From positions 1 through 64,000 of the forward strand of contig NZ_JASITD010000024.1 of NCBI RefSeq assembly GCF_030063445.1: DNA of 64,000 nt. The letters are read 5' to 3'. The stretch is from Hymenobacter sp. H14-R3 (GTDB lineage Bacteria; Bacteroidota; Bacteroidia; Cytophagales; Hymenobacteraceae). The translations under genes were made by a program, and so were the position numbers. The notes under the pieces were generated by a model that searched no databases, was not told where the DNA came from, and saw only the letters and a list, made by a program, of their open reading frames with translations. This document shows positions 23,146-30,274 of the stretch, piece after piece; positions within the stretch are counted from its first letter, which is position 1, and every line of letters begins with the position of its first letter.

Positions 23146-23547
23146 TTACTTCACGGCCAGGGGCAACTGCCACTGCTGGCCGTTTTGACTCAGGCGCAAC
23201 CGGTAGGCCCCGGCGGGTAGGCTGCGCAGGTTGAGCGCCAGTTGCACGCGGCCGCCTGGCAGCCCCCGCCAAGTGTGGCTGGCCACCGGGCTGGTGCCCG
23301 CGCCCAGCACATCGGCCGTGAGCGGGGCCGTGGTGGGCAGCTCGCCCACCAGCGACAGCCAGCCGGGCGTGCCGTTGGGTACCAGCACCAGCGGCGCAGT
23401 GACCTCGCCGGCCTCGCCGGCCCCGCCGGCCGTGTGAGTGGGCGCAACCCCCGGGCGCGTTAGCCCCGAGGGAGTGCTGTGGCTCTGGTGAGCCAGCAGC
23501 AAGCAGAGAAGGACAGCGCCTTGCGGCAAATAGGAAAGCTTGTTCAT
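23146..23547 (-). CDS. Small secreted protein of unknown function
   Basis: A 133-residue protein with signal peptide (KLSYLPQGAVLLCLLLAHQS) starting at the ATG at 23547. The mature part is Pro/Gly/Thr-rich and ends LPAGAYRLRLSQNGQQWQLP plus LAVK. That end resembles the last strands of type IX secretion C-terminal domains or FlgD-like Ig folds (aG-x-Y-x-x-R-L), but it is too short for a full sorting domain. A GACCTTTG box lies 26 bases upstream. Its strand is opposite to both neighbours. Confidence 0.6.
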   Translation of the reverse strand: MNKLSYLPQGAVLLCLLLAHQSHSTPSGLTRPGVAPTHTAGGAGEAGEVTAPLVLVPNGTPGWLSLVGELPTTAPLTADVLGAGTSPVASHTWRGLPGGRVQLALNLRSLPAGAYRLRLSQNGQQWQLPLAVK

Positions 23548-23572
23548 AGTCAGAAAGAGATAGGGTATGGGG

Positions 23573-23580
23573 CAAAGGTC
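23573..23580 (-). promoter_or_regulatory. Candidate -7 box (GACCTTTG) for the gene starting at 23547
   Basis: GACCTTTGCCCC on the minus strand, identical over 12 bases to the sequence before queA, 26 bases upstream of the start. Confidence 0.4.
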
Positions 23581-23741
23581 CGTTGCTAAGTAGCTAGTGC
23601 GCAATAGCATAAACATGCTAGGTATAAATACCTGGTAAGCAGTGGCCCGGCCCGGCGCGCCGCAACTGGCACAGGCCAGGCAACCGCTACAGTACCAGCT
23701 GCATTTAGCTGGTTAGATGCTTATTAGGGGTTAGTGCGCAG

Positions 23742-23749
23742 TATTTTTG
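23742..23749 (+). promoter_or_regulatory. Candidate -7 box (TATTTTTG) for the first DUF2807 gene
   Basis: An exact TAnnTTTG match 72 bases before the ATG at 23821, in an otherwise GC-rich 273-base gap. Confidence 0.4.
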
Positions 23750-23820
23750 AAGTAGCCCGTAACGAACGGCCAGCGGGCCCGGTACCCACCGCATCAACTC
23801 CCTGTTTTTCAGTACCTCCC

Positions 23821-24522
23821 ATGAAAAATCTCCTCCTCGCTGCCCTGCTGTGGCTACTGGCCCTGGTGCCCGCCCTAGCCCAAAATTCGCAAGTGCGCCC
23901 GGTGGCCGCTTTCACCGCCATCAACGTGGGCACGGGTATCGAGCTGGTGCTCACAGCCGGCCCGACGCAGCGGGTAGAGGTGAGCGCCAGCGCCGCCGAG
24001 TACCGCGACCGCATCGAAACCACCGTGGCAAACGGCGTGCTCACGCTGCGCTACAAAAACCCCGACGACCGCCACAACCGCGACCGCACCAACAAGCAGC
24101 TGCGGGCCAGCGTTACGGCCGACCAGCTCCAGGCCCTCACGGCCAACAGCGGCTCGACGGTGCGCACGAGCGGCAACTTTGCGGCGGCCCAGGAATTTCG
24201 GCTCGATGTGTCGTCGGGTGCGGCCGTGAAAGCCGATGTGGCCACGGCGGCCCTCACCGTGCACCAAAGCAGCGGCAGCACCATCGACCTCAGCGGCCGC
24301 GCCGCCCGCCTCGACCTCGATGCCAGCAGCGGCGCCACGTTTGACGGCGAAAAGCTCTACACCGACCACTGCCGCGCCGAAGCCAGCAGCGGCAGCTCGG
24401 TACGCATCGCCGTGAAGGAAGACCTCGTGGCCGAAGCCAGCAGCGGCGGCAGCGTGCGCTACTACGGCGCCCCGGCGCTTACCAAGCGCACCAGCAGCGG
24501 CGGTAGCGTGAGCGGTAAGTAG
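23821..24522 (+). CDS. Head GIN domain (DUF2807) secreted protein, paralog 1
   Basis: A 233-residue protein from the ATG at 23821, which begins the signal peptide KNLLLAALLWLLALVPALAQ. The rest is a DUF2807 right-handed beta-helix-like domain, starting with FTAINVGTGIELVLTAG and continuing with Ser/Gly strand repeats: ANSGSTVRTSG, DVSSGAAVKAD, SSGSTIDLSGRA, ASSGATFDGEK, EASSGSSVRIAV, EASSGGSVRYYG. It ends in SSGGSVSGK. It is likely periplasmic or on the cell surface; no activity is known for the family. A paralog follows 72 bases downstream. Confidence 0.9.
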   Translation: MKNLLLAALLWLLALVPALAQNSQVRPVAAFTAINVGTGIELVLTAGPTQRVEVSASAAEYRDRIETTVANGVLTLRYKNPDDRHNRDRTNKQLRASVTADQLQALTANSGSTVRTSGNFAAAQEFRLDVSSGAAVKADVATAALTVHQSSGSTIDLSGRAARLDLDASSGATFDGEKLYTDHCRAEASSGSSVRIAVKEDLVAEASSGGSVRYYGAPALTKRTSSGGSVSGK

Positions 24523-24594
24523 CGGCGGCTAGGCCAAAATCCCATTCCTTTGTGGGCGTAACCCCCTTAGCGGTTCACTTTTCCGCGTTTTGCT

Positions 24595-25314
24595 ATGAAG
24601 AAGTATGTAGTATCGGCCCTGCTGGGGCTGCTGGCCGCCGCCCCGGCCCTGGCCCAACTGGAGCCTCAGGCGCGTCCCGTCGAGAAGTTTCACGCCATTA
24701 CCGTGGGCACGGGCATTGCCCTGGAGCTCACCGGCGGCTCGGCCCAGCAAGTGCAAGCCAGCGCCCTCACCGCCGACCTGCGCGACCACATCATCACGAA
24801 GGTGGTGGGCGGCGTGCTCAGTATCAAGTACGAAGACCTGGACGAAAGTGAGCGCGAGCGCAAGGATAAGAAACTGGCCCGGCTCGATAAAAAGCTGCGC
24901 GTAACCGTCACGGCCGACCAGCTCACGTCTCTGCTGGCCAACAGCGGGGCCACCGTAACGGCCACCGGCCCCTACGCCGCCCCCGATTTTCAACTCGATG
25001 TATCGTCGGGAGCCAGCCTGCGGGGCGAGGTCAACGTGGGTGTGCTTATCGTGCGCCAAAGCAGCGGCAGCGCCGTGGCCCTCAGCGGCCAGGCTCCGCG
25101 CTTCGACCTGCGCCTCAGCAGCGGCTCTACCTTCGACGGCACCGCCCTGCAAACCAACCGCAGCCAGATAGAAGCCAGCAGCGGCAGCACCGCCAAGCTG
25201 GCCGTGCGCGAAGTGCTGATGGCCGAAGCCACCGGCGGCGCCAACATCCGCTACATCGGCTCGCCCGAGCTCACCAAAACCGTGAGCGGCGGCGGCAGCG
25301 TGAGCGGCAAATAG
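24595..25314 (+). CDS. Head GIN domain (DUF2807) secreted protein, paralog 2
   Basis: A 239-residue paralog of the preceding gene with the same order: signal peptide (KYVVSALLGLLAAAPALAQL), FHAITVGTGIALELTGGSAQ, ANSGATVTATG, DVSSGASLRGEV, SSGSAVALSGQ, LSSGSTFDGTAL, EASSGSTAKLAV, and the end GGGSVSGK. It differs most in a charged segment at about residues 82-100 (EDLDESERERKDKKLARLDK). The pair arose by tandem duplication. The TAG stop is the outer edge of a palindrome (25312-25394) that separates it from the convergent methylase gene. Confidence 0.9.
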   Translation: MKKYVVSALLGLLAAAPALAQLEPQARPVEKFHAITVGTGIALELTGGSAQQVQASALTADLRDHIITKVVGGVLSIKYEDLDESERERKDKKLARLDKKLRVTVTADQLTSLLANSGATVTATGPYAAPDFQLDVSSGASLRGEVNVGVLIVRQSSGSAVALSGQAPRFDLRLSSGSTFDGTALQTNRSQIEASSGSTAKLAVREVLMAEATGGANIRYIGSPELTKTVSGGGSVSGK

Positions 25315-25394
25315 TAAATGAGTAGCCGAGTAAATGAGTAATGCCACCTGTTACCTGGAAGACATTGCTCATTTACTCAGCTACTCATTTACTA
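25312..25394. repeat. Inverted repeat joining two convergent stop codons
   Basis: Arms 25312-25343 and 25363-25394 are 32-bp reverse complements with two mismatches. Each outer edge is the TAG stop of one of the two convergent genes. It probably works as a two-way terminator. The arm is itself an imperfect direct repeat of GAGTAAATGAGTA. Confidence 0.88.
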
Positions 25395-26096
25395 CTTCCC
25401 CCAGGCGAATACGGCTGGGCGCTTGTGCAGGGCGGGGAGCGCGGGCAGGCGGCGCCACTCGGCCACCGATAAGGTGCGCAGGTACTCGGTGGGTGCGGTG
25501 AGGTCGGTGGCTACGCAGAGGCGGGTGCCGGGTGCCAGGTGGGCCAACAAGTCGCTGAATAACTGGTCGTTGCGGTAGGGTGTTTCGATGCACAACTGGC
25601 TTTGGTCGCGCTGGAAAGCTTCTTTTTCCAGAGACTTGATGGCCGCAATGCGGGCCCCCTTTTCAATGGGCAAGTACCCGTGAAACGCAAACCGCTGCCC
25701 ATTGAGCCCCGAGCCCATGAGGGCCAGCAAAATGGACGATGGCCCCACCAGCGGGCGCACCGGCAGCCCTAGGCGGTGGGCCTCCTGGGCCAGCGCCGCG
25801 CCGGGGTCGGCAATGCCGGGGCAGCCGGCCTCGGAGAGCACGCCGGCCTCCAGCTTTTCTTTTACCAGGGGCTCCAGGGCGGCTTTTACCTGGGCGGGCG
25901 TGCTGTCTTTGTCAATCAGCACGAAGCGAATTTCTTCGATAACGCGGTGCGGGGCCACCTCCTTCACGAAGCGGCGGGCGGTGCGCAGGTTTTCGACCAG
26001 AAAGTAGGTCAGCCGGGCCACGGTGGCCACCACCTGCGGCGGCAGCACCTGCGGCGCAGTATCCTCGGCCAGCGGCGTGGGAATTAAATAAAGCAT
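25392..26096 (-). CDS. RsmI-like SAM-dependent (tetrapyrrole methylase fold) methyltransferase
   Basis: The protein has 234 residues. The tetrapyrrole-methylase fold is shown by the N-terminal LYLIPTPLAEDTA, the loop VLSEAGCPGIADPGAALAQE at about residues 87-106 (RsmI has DAGTPGISDPG), PLVGPSSILLALMGSGLNGQ and FHGYLPIEKGAR. RsmI 2'-O-methylates C1402 of 16S rRNA. This shorter Bacteroidota form differs in several motif residues, so rRNA may not be its target and I give no gene symbol. It lies between two palindromes. Confidence 0.88.
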   Translation of the reverse strand: MLYLIPTPLAEDTAPQVLPPQVVATVARLTYFLVENLRTARRFVKEVAPHRVIEEIRFVLIDKDSTPAQVKAALEPLVKEKLEAGVLSEAGCPGIADPGAALAQEAHRLGLPVRPLVGPSSILLALMGSGLNGQRFAFHGYLPIEKGARIAAIKSLEKEAFQRDQSQLCIETPYRNDQLFSDLLAHLAPGTRLCVATDLTAPTEYLRTLSVAEWRRLPALPALHKRPAVFAWGK

Positions 26097-26141
26097 CGTT
26101 TTAAGGGTCAGTCAATAGGTAGCAGGCAGTAGTAGTCTGCA

Positions 26142-26194
26142 CGACCATTAAGCAATAACTAATTGATTATCAATTAGTTATTGCTTAATGGTCG
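26142..26194. repeat. Near-perfect 53-base palindrome, probable terminator
   Basis: Arms 26142-26167 and 26169-26194 are exact 26-bp reverse complements with a single-base centre. It is AT-rich (TTAGTTATTGCTTAATGG) and includes the last codons and TAA of the esterase gene, so the palindrome encodes part of the protein's C-terminus. Confidence 0.88.
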
Positions 26195-26992
26195 CGAGCT
26201 GCTCATCAAAACGAAGTTCCTCACCAGGTCAAATACCTCTTCGGGCTTTTCGGCGTGCAGCCAGTGGCCGGCGTCGGCCACGGTGGCTACCTGCGAGTTG
26301 GGGAAAAGGGCCGGAATACCGTGCAGCTTATCCTCGGCCGTGATGTAATTGGACTTGCCGCCCCGCACAAACAGCGTAGGCTTGAGAAATGGCTGGGCCG
26401 AAGTGATTTCCTCGCCCACGGCCACCAGGTTGGCCACCAGCGCGGGCAGGTTGATGCGCCAGGCAAAGGAGTTATCGTCGGTGCGGTACAGGTTTTTGAG
26501 CAAAAACTGCCGCACGCCGGGCTGCGGAATGAGGGGCGTGAGCGCCGCCTCGGCCTGCTGCCGGGTTTGGATGCTGGCCAGGTCCACGGCCTGTAAGCCG
26601 GCAATAATATCGTCCTGGTGCTCCATGTCGGAAAAGCGCGGGGCGATGTCCATCACAATGAGCTGGGCCAGGCGCTCGGGGTAGCCCAGGGCCAGGCACA
26701 TGGCCACCTTGCCGCCCATGCTGTGGCCCATCACCGTGAGGCGCGCCGGGTCGAGGGCCAGGTGGTCGAGCACGGCCAGCACATCGGTAGCCATGAGAGC
26801 GTAGCTGTGCTCGGGCGAGTGAAACGAGCGCCCGTGGTTGCGCAAATCGACGGAAATAACCCGCAGCCCGGCCTCTTCGGCCCAGCGGCGGGCCAGCGTC
26901 TGCCAGTTGTCGAGGGTGCCAAACAGGCCGTGCAAAATGACGAGCGGCGTAGCCGTAGGCTCGCCCTGCTCGATAAAGTGTAAGAGAGACAT
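26174..26992 (-). CDS. Alpha/beta hydrolase, YbfF-like esterase
   Basis: This 272-residue soluble hydrolase shows the oxyanion region ILHGLFGTLDNWQTLARRW, VISVDLRNHGRSFHSPEHSY, the nucleophile elbow VMGHSMGGKVAMCLALGYP (Ser in GHSMGG), FVRGGKSNYITAEDK for the acid region, and VADAGHWLHAEKPEEV with the catalytic His. This motif set is that of the YbfF/ABHD11 group of acyl-ester or thioesterases. The natural substrate is unknown. The start is the ATG at 26992, directly before SLLHFIEQGEPTATPL. Its stop lies in the palindrome at 26142-26194. Confidence 0.92.
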   Translation of the reverse strand: MSLLHFIEQGEPTATPLVILHGLFGTLDNWQTLARRWAEEAGLRVISVDLRNHGRSFHSPEHSYALMATDVLAVLDHLALDPARLTVMGHSMGGKVAMCLALGYPERLAQLIVMDIAPRFSDMEHQDDIIAGLQAVDLASIQTRQQAEAALTPLIPQPGVRQFLLKNLYRTDDNSFAWRINLPALVANLVAVGEEITSAQPFLKPTLFVRGGKSNYITAEDKLHGIPALFPNSQVATVADAGHWLHAEKPEEVFDLVRNFVLMSSSRPLSNN

Positions 26993-27078
26993 TTTTGGAA
27001 AATAAAAAATAAAGAATTTTGAAGGAAAAACGCTGAATTGAGCGGAAGGGAAGAAGCTATTTAGGGTTTGTAAAAGCT

Positions 27079-27097
27079 AAAAAGAACGTCATGCTGA
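27079..27097 (+). repeat. Solitary arm of the AAAGAACGTCATGCTGA palindrome family
   Basis: AAAAAGAACGTCATGCTGA matches the arm start of the elements at 22328 and 38146, but no inverted partner is nearby. It looks like a decayed or half element in the 139-base gap before the esterase gene. Confidence 0.6.
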
Positions 27098-27131
27098 TAA
27101 AACCCAAGTAGGTTCAACTTCTCCATTCACC

Positions 27132-27728
27132 TCACACCCAGGCCCAGCCCCGGCGGCGCTCCACTACCACTACGCCGAAGTGGCGCAGGTAGCGCACCAG
27201 CGTATGCATATCACTGATTATCAAAGAGGTAAGAATAATATCGCCCTGCGGCAGCGGGAGGCGCAGGTACTCGTAGCGCCGCCAGAACACGCCGGGCCAG
27301 CGGCAGCGACCCCACTCCACGGCCTCGGGGCCGGGCCAGCCCTGGCGGGCGGGGTCGTAGGCAAGTGCCTCATCCAAAGCCACTTGCAGGCGGCCTTCGA
27401 GCGGGTCAAATACCAGCGTGGTAGCCGCGTTGAGCGTGTAGTAGCGCAGGTGCAGCGCCAGCGCAGGCGCGGCCAGCGCCAGCACCGCCAGCAGCAGGCC
27501 CCAGGCCAGCCAGTGCTCAGCAGATGTAGTGGCCACCAGGCCCGGTGCAGCGGTGGCCAGGCCGGTGCCCACCGCCAGCAGCGGCCAGGTGAGCAGGGCT
27601 AGCTGCCGGGCCGGGGTGGCGCGGTACACCGTGGTTTTTTTGCCAAAAAACCCCAGCGCCCAGCGCGCCAGACCCAGCAATACCACCATCGTTATGGCGG
27701 CTTCGAGCAGCGAGCGGAGAACATTCAT
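27132..27728 (-). CDS. Membrane protein of unknown function in a polysaccharide operon
   Basis: The protein has 198 residues from the ATG at 27728. It has an N-terminal helix (about residues 7-25), two further helices (about 45-65 and 75-95), and a soluble C-terminal half with RYYTLNAATTLVFDPLEGRL, RRYEYLRLPLPQGDIILTSL and MHTLVRYLRHFGVVVVERR. The C-terminal part resembles the PH-like domains of small bacterial membrane proteins, but I do not recognise the family. The start overlaps the flippase stop by four bases (ATGA), so it is translationally coupled to it. A much longer open frame in the same register upstream is a GC-rich artifact over the flippase gene. Confidence 0.8.
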   Translation of the reverse strand: MNVLRSLLEAAITMVVLLGLARWALGFFGKKTTVYRATPARQLALLTWPLLAVGTGLATAAPGLVATTSAEHWLAWGLLLAVLALAAPALALHLRYYTLNAATTLVFDPLEGRLQVALDEALAYDPARQGWPGPEAVEWGRCRWPGVFWRRYEYLRLPLPQGDIILTSLIISDMHTLVRYLRHFGVVVVERRRGWAWV

Positions 27729-28951
27729 AGGGTGGAAGGGTGGGCGGTGCGCGCGGCAGCCAGGTGGCCCCGCAGCTGCCAGAAAAGATAGCCGGCGCTG
27801 GCCAGGTACGAGGCCGACATGGCCAGTGCCGCCCCCACAATGCCCAAGTGCGGCACCAGCCCCACCGTAAGCGGCAGCACCACCAGTAGCCCCAGCCCCG
27901 CCGCCCGGTTGTTGATGCCGTAGCGGGCCTGCGCCGCAAAGTACGTGCTCACCAGGTTCACGCCCGCGTTGGCCACAATGCCGGGGGCCAGTGCCCACAG
28001 CACCGGCCGCGCCGCCGCAAAGGCGGGCCCAAATGTGCCAGCCAGCCAGCCAGCCGGCACGGCCGCCAGCACCGCCGCGCCCAGCGCCGTGAGCCCCAGC
28101 ACTGCCAGCCCCATGCGCCCCATAGTGCGGCCGGCCCCGCCCTGGCCGGCCGCCGGCGTGCGCACCAGCGCCACGTACTGAATAAGCGAGGTGCTGCGGG
28201 CAATCAGCCACAGGCCCTCGGCCACAGCCACGCCCACCGACAGCACTCCCAGTGCCGGCGTGCCCAGCAGGTAGGCCACCACGTAGTAGCCCAGGCGGTA
28301 GTTGGCAAAAACGATGATATTGGAAAAATGCGCGCCCCGGCTGTGTCGGGCTAGCTCGCGGGCGGTGGCGCGCCGCCGCTGGCGGCGGCCCCGGCGCACG
28401 TCGGGCAGTTGCCACAGCCGGGCGGCGCTCAGCAGTAGCGGCAGCCCATAGGCCAGGTAGCTGGCGTAGTAAAACACGGGCACCGTGCGGTAGCCCAGCG
28501 CCAGCAGCGCCGCCAGGGCCGCCGCCAGCAGCCCCACCTGCCCCGTAGTGAGCAGGTTGAATAGCCGCTCGTGCCCGCGCCCCAGCAGCAACGATAAGTT
28601 GATGGATAACAGCGCTTGCAGCCCCGCCAGGGCCGCCAGGTTTAAGCCGTAGGGCCAGCCGCCCCCGCGTAGCGCGCCGGCCACGGTGGCACCTAGTGCG
28701 CACACCAGCAGCGCCCAGCCGTAGGCCGGGGCCAGCAGGTGCCACACGTTGCGGCGCGGCACCAGGTAAATGAGCGACGAGCCGCCCAGCAGCCCCGTAA
28801 ACAGCAACAGGGCCGCCGTGTCGGTCACAAACAGGCTCACCTGCCCGCGCCCCGCGGCCCCCAGGTAGCGCGCCGTGAGCCACACGACGGCCAGGCTGCC
28901 CACGGCCCCGCCCAGCCGGGCCACGAAATGATGTGCCACGCGCCGCAACAT
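27725..28951 (-). CDS. Polysaccharide flippase, Wzx/MATE-like
   Basis: A 408-residue integral membrane protein with about twelve helices of the polysaccharide transporter type. The N-terminus (ARLGGAVGSLAVVWLTARYL, then GAAGRGQVSLFVTD) carries the R-Y-L-G-x-x-x-R/x-G motif common in Wzx proteins. Such flippases move undecaprenyl-linked oligosaccharide units across the inner membrane. Its ATG shares one base with the stop of the upstream glycosyltransferase gene (TGATG), and its stop overlaps the next start: a tightly coupled three-gene operon. Confidence 0.88.
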   Translation of the reverse strand: MLRRVAHHFVARLGGAVGSLAVVWLTARYLGAAGRGQVSLFVTDTAALLLFTGLLGGSSLIYLVPRRNVWHLLAPAYGWALLVCALGATVAGALRGGGWPYGLNLAALAGLQALLSINLSLLLGRGHERLFNLLTTGQVGLLAAALAALLALGYRTVPVFYYASYLAYGLPLLLSAARLWQLPDVRRGRRQRRRATARELARHSRGAHFSNIIVFANYRLGYYVVAYLLGTPALGVLSVGVAVAEGLWLIARSTSLIQYVALVRTPAAGQGGAGRTMGRMGLAVLGLTALGAAVLAAVPAGWLAGTFGPAFAAARPVLWALAPGIVANAGVNLVSTYFAAQARYGINNRAAGLGLLVVLPLTVGLVPHLGIVGAALAMSASYLASAGYLFWQLRGHLAAARTAHPSTL

Positions 28952-30147
28952 CAAACCTCGCCGGAAAGAAGCTGTTGATAGAGCTGCCCAAACGCCACCC
29001 CCACCGCCGCCGGCCCGCACCGCACCGCCGCATCGGCCCGCAGGCGGGCGGGGTCAAAGGCAATAGTGCCGCCTAGCACGGCCGCAAGCGCGGCGGCCAG
29101 GGCAGCCTCATCGTCGGCCGCTACCAGTAGCCCAAAGGCCCCGGCGGGCTCAAACAGCTCGGGCACGCCGCCCACGCGGGTGGCCACCACGGGCCGGCCG
29201 CTGGCCCGCGCCTCCAGCAGCACCACGCCAAAGGTTTCGGCCCGGCTGAACGACACCAGCGCCGTGGCTTGCCGCATCTCATCGGCCACGGCTACGTGGG
29301 GCAGCTTACCCAGCCATTGCACGGTACCATCGGCCAGCAGGCCGAGCCCGGTGGCGTAGGCGCGCAGCTTGGTTTCGTCGGGGCCGTAGCCGGCCACGCG
29401 CAGCCGCAGGCCGGGCCAGGTGGCGCGCAGCCCCGCCACCACCCGCAGCACCCCCGCCAGGTTCTTGATGTCATCGTGAAAAGCGGCCACGTGCAGCAGC
29501 CGGCGCGCCGGCCCAGGGTCAGCAGTAAGGCTTGGGTAGAAAATATTGATATCCACTACGTTAGCAATAACGGCGGTGCGTGGGGCCCGCGCTCCCAGCC
29601 TCGCCAGCGCATCGGCCAGCGCCCGCGACACCGTGTGCAGCGCGCCCGCCCGGCGCACCACGGCCCGCGTGAGCCCGCGCCGCCACGCCGGAATGCCCGC
29701 CGCCCGCGGTGGCAGGTACAGCGTCCAGTGCTCCGTAAGCAGGTAGGGCACGCGCCAGGCCGCGCCCAGCGCCCAGGCCAGCAGGCCCGTGCGCAGCAGC
29801 ACGTGAGCGTGCACTACGTGGGGCCGCTGGCCGGCCCAGTGGCGGCGCACCGCCCGTAGCCCCCGCCGCTGGCACCACAGCCACAGCCCCAGCTTCAGCA
29901 GCTTATCGAGCGGGGCCAGGCCGGTGGGGCGGGCGCGGTAGTAGTAGCGCCAGGTGGGCACCGGCCCGCGCAGGTCGTGGTCTTCGGCAATAAGGGCCGG
30001 CAGCGGCCCCCGCGCCACGGCCGCAAACACCACCGCCGAGGCAATGCCCGGCTGCCGGGCAATGGCCGCGATGTGCCGGGCCACGAAGTCGCCATCCTGG
30101 TCGTCGTAGCGGTGCGGGTACCACTTGGGCAGGTGCAGGATTCTCAA
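28951..30147 (-). CDS. Family 4 glycosyltransferase (GT-B fold)
   Basis: A 398-residue enzyme of the GT4 group: N-terminal acceptor domain (ILHLPKWYPHRYDDQDGDFV, PHVVHAHVLLRTGLLAWA), then the nucleotide-sugar half with RLLHVAAFHDDIKNLAGVLR, LRVAGYGPDE, VQWLGKLPHVAVADEMRQA, and the E-x7-E type motif FSRAETFGVVLLEARASGRP followed by VVATRVGGVPELFE. It should add a sugar to a lipid-linked glycan, with the flippase gene directly downstream. Donor and linkage are unknown. A -7 box (30201-30208) lies 54 bases upstream. Confidence 0.93.
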   Translation of the reverse strand: MRILHLPKWYPHRYDDQDGDFVARHIAAIARQPGIASAVVFAAVARGPLPALIAEDHDLRGPVPTWRYYYRARPTGLAPLDKLLKLGLWLWCQRRGLRAVRRHWAGQRPHVVHAHVLLRTGLLAWALGAAWRVPYLLTEHWTLYLPPRAAGIPAWRRGLTRAVVRRAGALHTVSRALADALARLGARAPRTAVIANVVDINIFYPSLTADPGPARRLLHVAAFHDDIKNLAGVLRVVAGLRATWPGLRLRVAGYGPDETKLRAYATGLGLLADGTVQWLGKLPHVAVADEMRQATALVSFSRAETFGVVLLEARASGRPVVATRVGGVPELFEPAGAFGLLVAADDEAALAAALAAVLGGTIAFDPARLRADAAVRCGPAAVGVAFGQLYQQLLSGEV

Positions 30148-30200
30148 GAGTAGTGACTGATAGCGACTGGTTGACCGATAAAAACCACGTCACCACCCTA

Positions 30201-30208
30201 CAAAAGTA
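30201..30208 (-). promoter_or_regulatory. Candidate -7 box (TACTTTTG) for the GT4-flippase operon
   Basis: An exact TAnnTTTG match, 54 bases before the GT4 start. It touches the terminator stem of the upstream receptor gene, so promoter and terminator share bases. Confidence 0.45.
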
Positions 30209-30237
30209 AAGCTCGCCCCAGGCAGGGCGAGCTTTAC
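30206..30237 (-). terminator. Terminator of the TonB-dependent receptor gene
   Basis: Perfect 13-bp stem, 30206-30218 with 30225-30237, with a six-base loop (CAGGCA on the plus strand), about 40 bases downstream of the receptor stop. On the minus strand the stem is followed by TTTTG. Confidence 0.75.
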
Positions 30238-30274
30238 CAAAGCGACTAAGCAGTAGCCGCCGTGTGAAAGATGT

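Noticed and set aside
27132..29063. A 643-codon open minus-strand frame covering the membrane-protein gene and the flippase
   Set aside because: Only its last third (27132-27728) reads as a real protein. Upstream, it is a Gly/Arg/Ala-rich shadow of the flippase gene in another frame, a common effect in GC-rich DNA.
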